Shown: positions 59,742 to 64,000 of the stretch, one piece after another
Layout of the letters: the number at the start of each line of letters is the position of its first letter
Numbering within the stretch: position 1 is the stretch's first letter
NCBI RefSeq assembly: GCF_019923745.1
Contig: NZ_JAANOG010000001.1
Span: forward strand, 372,001 to 436,000
Reading direction: 5' to 3'
From: Aquirufa aurantiipilula
Lineage (GTDB): Bacteria; Bacteroidota; Bacteroidia; Cytophagales; Spirosomataceae
Length of the DNA: 64,000 bases
Notes under the pieces: generated by a model
What the model saw: the letters and a program-made list of their open reading frames with translations, nothing else
Told to the model about the DNA's origin: nothing
The model's database searches: none
Translations under genes and position numbers: made by a program

Positions 59742-60647
59742 TTGAAGCAGTCCACATCCATTGCCATTGAAACTCCTCAATTTTGGGGTAATAATTATCA
59801 GTTAATCGACTCAGGTGGATTTGAAAAGCTGGAGAAATTTGGAGAATTCACCGTTAGAAGACCTGAACCTCAGGCAATTTGGGCCAAATCATTATCTGAA
59901 GCAGATTGGCAAAAATTAAGTCATGCACACTTCAAAAAGGAAAAAGGAAGCCAAGAACGTGGTCAATGGGAAGTTAAAGGTAAAGTCCCAGATAAATGGT
60001 TTATGCCTTATCAATCTGATCGATTAAATCTTTCATTTAAAATTTCTCTTTCCTCATTTAAGCATGTGGGTTTATTTCCGGAGCAAGCGTCCAATTGGGA
60101 GTTTTTAGCTGAGAAAATCCCCTTATTTCAAAAGGCCAATCCGAAATTCTTGAACTTGTTTGCATACACAGGTGGAGCCAGTTTGGTATGCCGACAAATG
60201 GGAGCGGAGGTAACTCACGTAGATTCAGTGAAACCAGTTTTATCTTGGGCTAGAGAGAATATGGAAGTCTCTAAATTAGATGGCATTCGCTGGATGGCAG
60301 AAGATGCTTTGAAATTTGTAAAAAGAGAGGCTAGGAGAGGTAATTATTATCAAGGAATACTTCTTGACCCTCCAGCCTATGGAAGAGGTCCAGATGGCGA
60401 AAAATGGGTTTTAGAAGAGCAAATTGAAGATTTGTTACTATCTGTTAAGGAAATTCTAGATCCAGAAGAGCACTTATTACTAAGTAATGTGTATTCCCTT
60501 GGATTCTCGACTTTGGTTGTTGAAAACCTAATGAATGGCATATTTGATGTGCCTTCCAATGCCGAATCAGGAGAACTCTATTTAAATGACAATAGCGACA
60601 AAAAACTACCTTTGGGTGTCTTTCATCGCTATTATTATCAAGTATAA
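59742..60647 (+). CDS. Class I SAM-dependent methyltransferase (RlmI-like), TTG start
   Basis: 301 residues beginning at a TTG at 59742; no in-frame ATG occurs before residue about 85, and the gap to the previous gene is two bases. The core has NLFAYTGGASLVCRQMGAEVTHVDS as the SAM-binding region, ARENMEVSKLDGIRW, and the catalytic motif LLDPPAYGRGPDGEKW; the 'DPP' and 'GEKW' pattern belongs to the COG1092 group of 23S rRNA cytosine methyltransferases (RlmI/RlmL-like). A PUA domain is not present, so the protein is shorter than RlmI. RNA methylation is likely but the site is unknown. Confidence 0.85.
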   Translation: MKQSTSIAIETPQFWGNNYQLIDSGGFEKLEKFGEFTVRRPEPQAIWAKSLSEADWQKLSHAHFKKEKGSQERGQWEVKGKVPDKWFMPYQSDRLNLSFKISLSSFKHVGLFPEQASNWEFLAEKIPLFQKANPKFLNLFAYTGGASLVCRQMGAEVTHVDSVKPVLSWARENMEVSKLDGIRWMAEDALKFVKREARRGNYYQGILLDPPAYGRGPDGEKWVLEEQIEDLLLSVKEILDPEEHLLLSNVYSLGFSTLVVENLMNGIFDVPSNAESGELYLNDNSDKKLPLGVFHRYYYQV

Positions 60648-60652
60648 TTCAA

Positions 60653-61543
60653 CTAGTTTTTAGGATATATTGTTCCTTTGGCCGCCAATAAAGTATTTTT
60701 CATCAAAGATACAATGGTCATAGGACCAACTCCTTTAGGTACAGGAGTGATGTAAGAACATTTTGGAGCTACATCAGCAAAATCAACGTCGCCTTTTAAA
60801 GCAAAACCTGATTTTTTGCTGGTATCCACCACTCGGGTCAATCCTACATCAATTACCACTGCACCTTCTTTAATGTGCGCAGCTTTAATGAACTCTGGTT
60901 TTCCCAAAGCAGCAATAACAATGTCACCTTGAGCACAAATTTCTTCCAAATTAGGTGTTCTTGAGTGGGTCAAAGTAACCGTACAATTTCCCTGTGGGTG
61001 GTTTCTTTGCATCAAAATTGACATAGGTAAGCCTACAATTTGACTTCTTCCCACAACCACACAATGCTTGCCAGCCGTTTGAATTTGGTAATAGGCCAAT
61101 AAATCCAAAACTCCTTGAGGCGTTGCAGAAATATATGCAGGTAATCCCTTGGCCATTCTACCGATATTGATGGGATGAAATCCATCCACATCTTTGGAAG
61201 GATGAATGGTTTCCATCACTTTATCAGGATTAATATGATCGGGTAGAGGTAATTGAACAATCAATCCATCCATGTCAGGATTATCGTTTACGCCTTGAAC
61301 AGCGGCCAACAATTCTGCTTCTGTTATGGTCGGGTCAAAACGTAACAACGTGGAAGTAAAGCCTAATTCTTCACAAGATTTAACTTTATTCGCTACATAG
61401 GTTTCTGAAGCGCCATTATTACCCACCAAAATGGCAACTAAATGTGGGGCTCTTTGACCCGCTGCAACTAATTCTTCAACCTCTTTGGCAATCGAGGCTT
61501 TCATTGTTTCAGAAACAAATTTGCCATCAATAATCTGACTCAT
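60653..61543 (-). CDS. folD: Bifunctional methylenetetrahydrofolate dehydrogenase/cyclohydrolase
   Basis: 296 residues from the ATG at 61543. Motifs: the catalytic [13 protein letters not shown] (Tyr-x-x-x-Lys), [29 protein letters not shown], the cofactor region [15 protein letters not shown] and [25 protein letters not shown] at the end. It makes 10-formyl-tetrahydrofolate from the methylene form. Its start is 22 bases after the topA stop on the same strand, and it is convergent with the methyltransferase gene five bases away. Confidence 0.97.
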   Translation of the reverse strand: MSQIIDGKFVSETMKASIAKEVEELVAAGQRAPHLVAILVGNNGASETYVANKVKSCEELGFTSTLLRFDPTITEAELLAAVQGVNDNPDMDGLIVQLPLPDHINPDKVMETIHPSKDVDGFHPINIGRMAKGLPAYISATPQGVLDLLAYYQIQTAGKHCVVVGRSQIVGLPMSILMQRNHPQGNCTVTLTHSRTPNLEEICAQGDIVIAALGKPEFIKAAHIKEGAVVIDVGLTRVVDTSKKSGFALKGDVDFADVAPKCSYITPVPKGVGPMTIVSLMKNTLLAAKGTIYPKN

Positions 61544-61565
61544 ACCCAATAATTATTTGTTATTA

Positions 61566-64000
61566 TTACTTTTTTCTTCCTTTCTTCGGTGCAGGTGCTT
61601 GTTCTCCTAAGGCTAGACATTGTTCTAATGTCAATTCAGCTGGATTCTGATCCTTTGGAATCTTGACATTACGCTTACCTATTTGAATATACGGACCATA
61701 CATACCATTGACAATCTTCACTTGATCGTTTTCTGCAAATTCTTTAATGAATTTGTTCGCTTCCAAATTTCGCTTGGCTAAAATAATCTCAATGGCGCGT
61801 TCTGAACTTAATGTGGCCAAATTATCGGTTTTCCCCAATGAATAATATTTACCCGCATGCTTAACATAAGGGCCAAAACGACCTTTTCCTGTAGATATCA
61901 ATTCATTTTCGAAAGTTCCTAAACTTTCTGCTTCAGCCACTTTCTGAGCTGATTCTAAAACACGAATAGCTCCTGCCAAATCCAGTGTAAAAGGATCTTC
62001 AGTATCTGGCAAACTAGTGAACTTGCCATCAAATTTAATGTAGGGGCCTAATTTTCCAGCTCCAATAATCAAAGGTTTATCCTCATGAATACCCACTTCG
62101 CGAGGTAATTTAGGACGCTCCAATAAAGCAATTGCTTCTTCTAATGTTAAATTAGAGATTGATTGGTCTTTTGAAAGGTTAGCAAAAACAGGTTTTTCTT
62201 CTTCACCTGATTCACCTAATTGAACAAATGGTCCAAATTTTCCTAAACGTACCGAAATTTTCTTTCCTGAAACCGGATCAACACCTAATTCTCTTCCACC
62301 CCCCACAGAACTGCGTGAAATCGACTTACTATCTTCTATGGTTTGATGGAAAGAACCGTAAAAATTCTTCATCAATTGTGTCCAAGCTAATTTACCTTTG
62401 GCCACATTATCAAATTCATCTTCCATTTCAGCAGTGAAGGTGTAATCCACTACTTCTTCGAAATTTTCAACAAGAAAATCGGTAACTAAAGTCCCAATAT
62501 GAGTTGGGAATAATTTTGCTTTCTCTGTACCAACTATCTCTGAATTCTTTTGACCTACAATCTCTTCATCCTTTAATATCCACGTTTGAAACTCGCGCTC
62601 CTTTCCTGCACGATCTTCTTTGACGACATAAGCACGCTTGATGATGGTAGAAATAGTAGGAGCATAGGTAGAAGGTCTACCAATTCCTTTTTCTTCCAAA
62701 GCTTTAACCAAACTTGCCTCAGTATAACGAGCGGCTGGTCTAGAAAAACGCTCTTGAGCCTTTAATTCAGCTAAATCAAGTACCTGACCTATAGATAAAG
62801 GAGGTAACATATCTTTATTCTCATCTTCTTCCTCTTCGTCTTTTCCTTCAAGATATGCCTTTAAGAAACCCTCAAAAGTAACCACTTCACCTTGTGCAAT
62901 CAATAATTCAGAAGTACTAGAAATTTGAATTTGAGCTGTAGTGCGTTCAATCACTGCCTCAGACATTTGGGAAGCAATAGCTCGTTTCCAAATCAACTCA
63001 TACAAACGTTTTTCACGGGCATCACCAGAAATAGAATTGACTTCAAAATCAGTAGGACGGATGGCTTCGTGAGCCTCTTGTGCGCTTTCACTCTTGGTTT
63101 TAAACTGACGAGCATGATGAAATTTAGCTCCATAAGCTGCTTCTATAGCTGCTTTTGCTTTATCTCTTGCTTCTTGAGATAACATGGTAGAATCCGTACG
63201 CATGTAAGAAATACGTCCAGATTCATACAATTTTTGAGCAATTTGCATGGTAGTCGCTACCGAATATCCCAATTTTCTGGATGCTTCTTGCTGCAAAGTA
63301 GACGTCGTGAATGGAGGAGCCGGAGATTTTTTAGCAGGCTTAGTTTCTAAACTTTTAATGCTAAAGTTAGCCCCAACACATTTTTTCAAAAACGCTACAG
63401 CTTCCTCTTCTGTTGCAAAATTCTTTGGTAATTCAGCTTTCAACACCTTTTTACCTGGTAAATTGAATAAGGCTGAAATTTTATAGGTACCAACACTTTC
63501 GTGCTTTTCAATTTCTTTTTCTCTTTCAACAATCAAGCGAACCGCTACTGACTGCACACGACCTGCCGATAAACCCTTTTGAACTTTAGACCATAAAACG
63601 GGAGATAATTCAAATCCAATCAAACGATCCATGATACGGCGAGCTTGTTGAGCATTCACCAAATCCATATCAATTTTACGAGGTGCCAAAATGGCATTTT
63701 GAATGGCCGATTTGGTGATTTCTCTAAAAACAATTCTTTTAGTATCGTCTTTTAAGCCCAAGGCTTCTTTTAAATGCCAAGAAATGGATTCTCCCTCACG
63801 GTCGTCGTCAGTTGCTAACCACACTTCCTCTGATGATTTAGCTAAACTTTTCAATTCTGAAATCACCTTGGTTTTATCAGGTGAAATCACATAAGTTGGC
63901 GTAAAATCATGCTCTATATCAATCGCCTTATCGCCCTTGATAGGAAGATCCCTCACGTGACCAAACGAAGATTTCACCACAAAATCTTTACCCAAATACC
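61566..64000 (-). CDS. topA: DNA topoisomerase I, N-terminus cut by window edge
   Basis: About 811 residues are visible; the frame stays open past the right edge. The first residues, YLGKDFVVKSSFGHVRDLP, are internal to the TOPRIM domain that starts with a short 'VESPAKAKTIEK' segment outside the window, so about 20 residues are missing, and the TTG at 63995 is internal. LATDDDREGESISWHLKEAL is the metal-binding part; the catalytic tyrosine is in GRISYMRTDSTML. Instead of zinc fingers the C-terminus carries four repeats of the type GKFGPFVQLG, GAGKLGPYIKFDGKF, GKGRFGPYVKHAGKY and NGMYGPYIQIGKR, and a lysine-rich end. It relaxes negative supercoils. Confidence 0.97.
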   Translation of the reverse strand, partial: YLGKDFVVKSSFGHVRDLPIKGDKAIDIEHDFTPTYVISPDKTKVISELKSLAKSSEEVWLATDDDREGESISWHLKEALGLKDDTKRIVFREITKSAIQNAILAPRKIDMDLVNAQQARRIMDRLIGFELSPVLWSKVQKGLSAGRVQSVAVRLIVEREKEIEKHESVGTYKISALFNLPGKKVLKAELPKNFATEEEAVAFLKKCVGANFSIKSLETKPAKKSPAPPFTTSTLQQEASRKLGYSVATTMQIAQKLYESGRISYMRTDSTMLSQEARDKAKAAIEAAYGAKFHHARQFKTKSESAQEAHEAIRPTDFEVNSISGDAREKRLYELIWKRAIASQMSEAVIERTTAQIQISSTSELLIAQGEVVTFEGFLKAYLEGKDEEEEDENKDMLPPLSIGQVLDLAELKAQERFSRPAARYTEASLVKALEEKGIGRPSTYAPTISTIIKRAYVVKEDRAGKEREFQTWILKDEEIVGQKNSEIVGTEKAKLFPTHIGTLVTDFLVENFEEVVDYTFTAEMEDEFDNVAKGKLAWTQLMKNFYGSFHQTIEDSKSISRSSVGGGRELGVDPVSGKKISVRLGKFGPFVQLGESGEEEKPVFANLSKDQSISNLTLEEAIALLERPKLPREVGIHEDKPLIIGAGKLGPYIKFDGKFTSLPDTEDPFTLDLAGAIRVLESAQKVAEAESLGTFENELISTGKGRFGPYVKHAGKYYSLGKTDNLATLSSERAIEIILAKRNLEANKFIKEFAENDQVKIVNGMYGPYIQIGKRNVKIPKDQNPAELTLEQCLALGEQAPAPKKGRKK

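Noticed and set aside
63993-63995. TTG at 63995 as the topA start
   Set aside because: The codon is the leucine of the conserved YLGKDFVV segment and the frame continues past the window edge.
1-64000. CRISPR arrays, tRNA or rRNA genes, insertion sequences, prophage and toxin-antitoxin genes
   Set aside because: I looked through all gaps between genes and saw no cloverleaf-like segment, regularly spaced repeat, transposase or integrase sequence.

Overview
The window is one continuous stretch of chromosome, AT-rich, densely coded and free of insertion sequences, prophage genes, CRISPR arrays, tRNAs or rRNAs that I can see. It looks like a member of the Bacteroidota, probably of the Cytophagales. 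The reasons are: -7 promoter boxes of the Bacteroidota form TAnnTTTG in front of many genes, few purine-rich ribosome sites, short menaquinone-type MenE plus MenB, PD40/OmpA envelope proteins, a peroxiredoxin/AhpD pair beside OxyR, and an enzyme of sphingolipid desaturation. No non-coding stretch exceeds 300 bases; the longest, 20645-20865, is the control region of the fucose locus.

Layout. 1-9.6 kb: a cut-off thioredoxin-domain protein, a flavoprotein, a CoA-type NUDIX hydrolase, ParC, an MFS carrier, then an OxyR gene divergent from ahpC-ahpD with a readable OxyR operator. 9.6-15.5 kb: a minus-strand, tightly coupled envelope operon (rpe, PD40-OmpA protein, acyltransferase, GT2, flavin amine-oxidase-like protein). 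15.6-19.2 kb: ligA, dapA, a Dabb protein and a lipoprotein. 19.2-30.3 kb: an L-fucose locus with a secreted alpha-L-fucosidase, the fucose permease and a complete non-phosphorylating oxidative route to pyruvate and lactate, ending in a D-amino-acid module (PLP enzyme plus M19 dipeptidase). 30.3-30.4 kb: an array of eleven phased heptamers. 30.4-37.2 kb: a minus-strand operon joining an alpha-amylase, an amidase-like protein, a C-S lyase, an unknown membrane protein and a sugar-acid dehydratase, followed after a terminator by an SDR. 37.4-40.4 kb: pgmB and a GH65 phosphorylase for maltose.

40.4-49.2 kb: a dihydroceramide-desaturase-like enzyme, DnaK, an XdhC/cysteine desulfurase pair for molybdenum cofactor sulfuration, and thrS-infC-rpmI-rplT. 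49.2-56.4 kb: minus-strand menE, unknown protein, ALDH3, a large protein combining a zinc-peptidase motif, propeller and outer-membrane barrel, and a TPR lipoprotein. 56.4-60.6 kb: DUF2452, menB, EVE, an unknown secreted Tyr/Gly-rich protein and a methyltransferase. 60.7-64 kb: folD and topA (cut by the window edge).

Together the genes describe an aerobic carbohydrate-using bacterium that degrades fucosides and alpha-glucans. The most interesting items are the eukaryote-like ceramide desaturase, the fucose dehydrogenase lacking its catalytic lysine, the hybrid fucose pathway with an attached D-amino-acid module, and the peptidase-propeller-barrel protein. All functional calls are from sequence reading alone; no database search was run.
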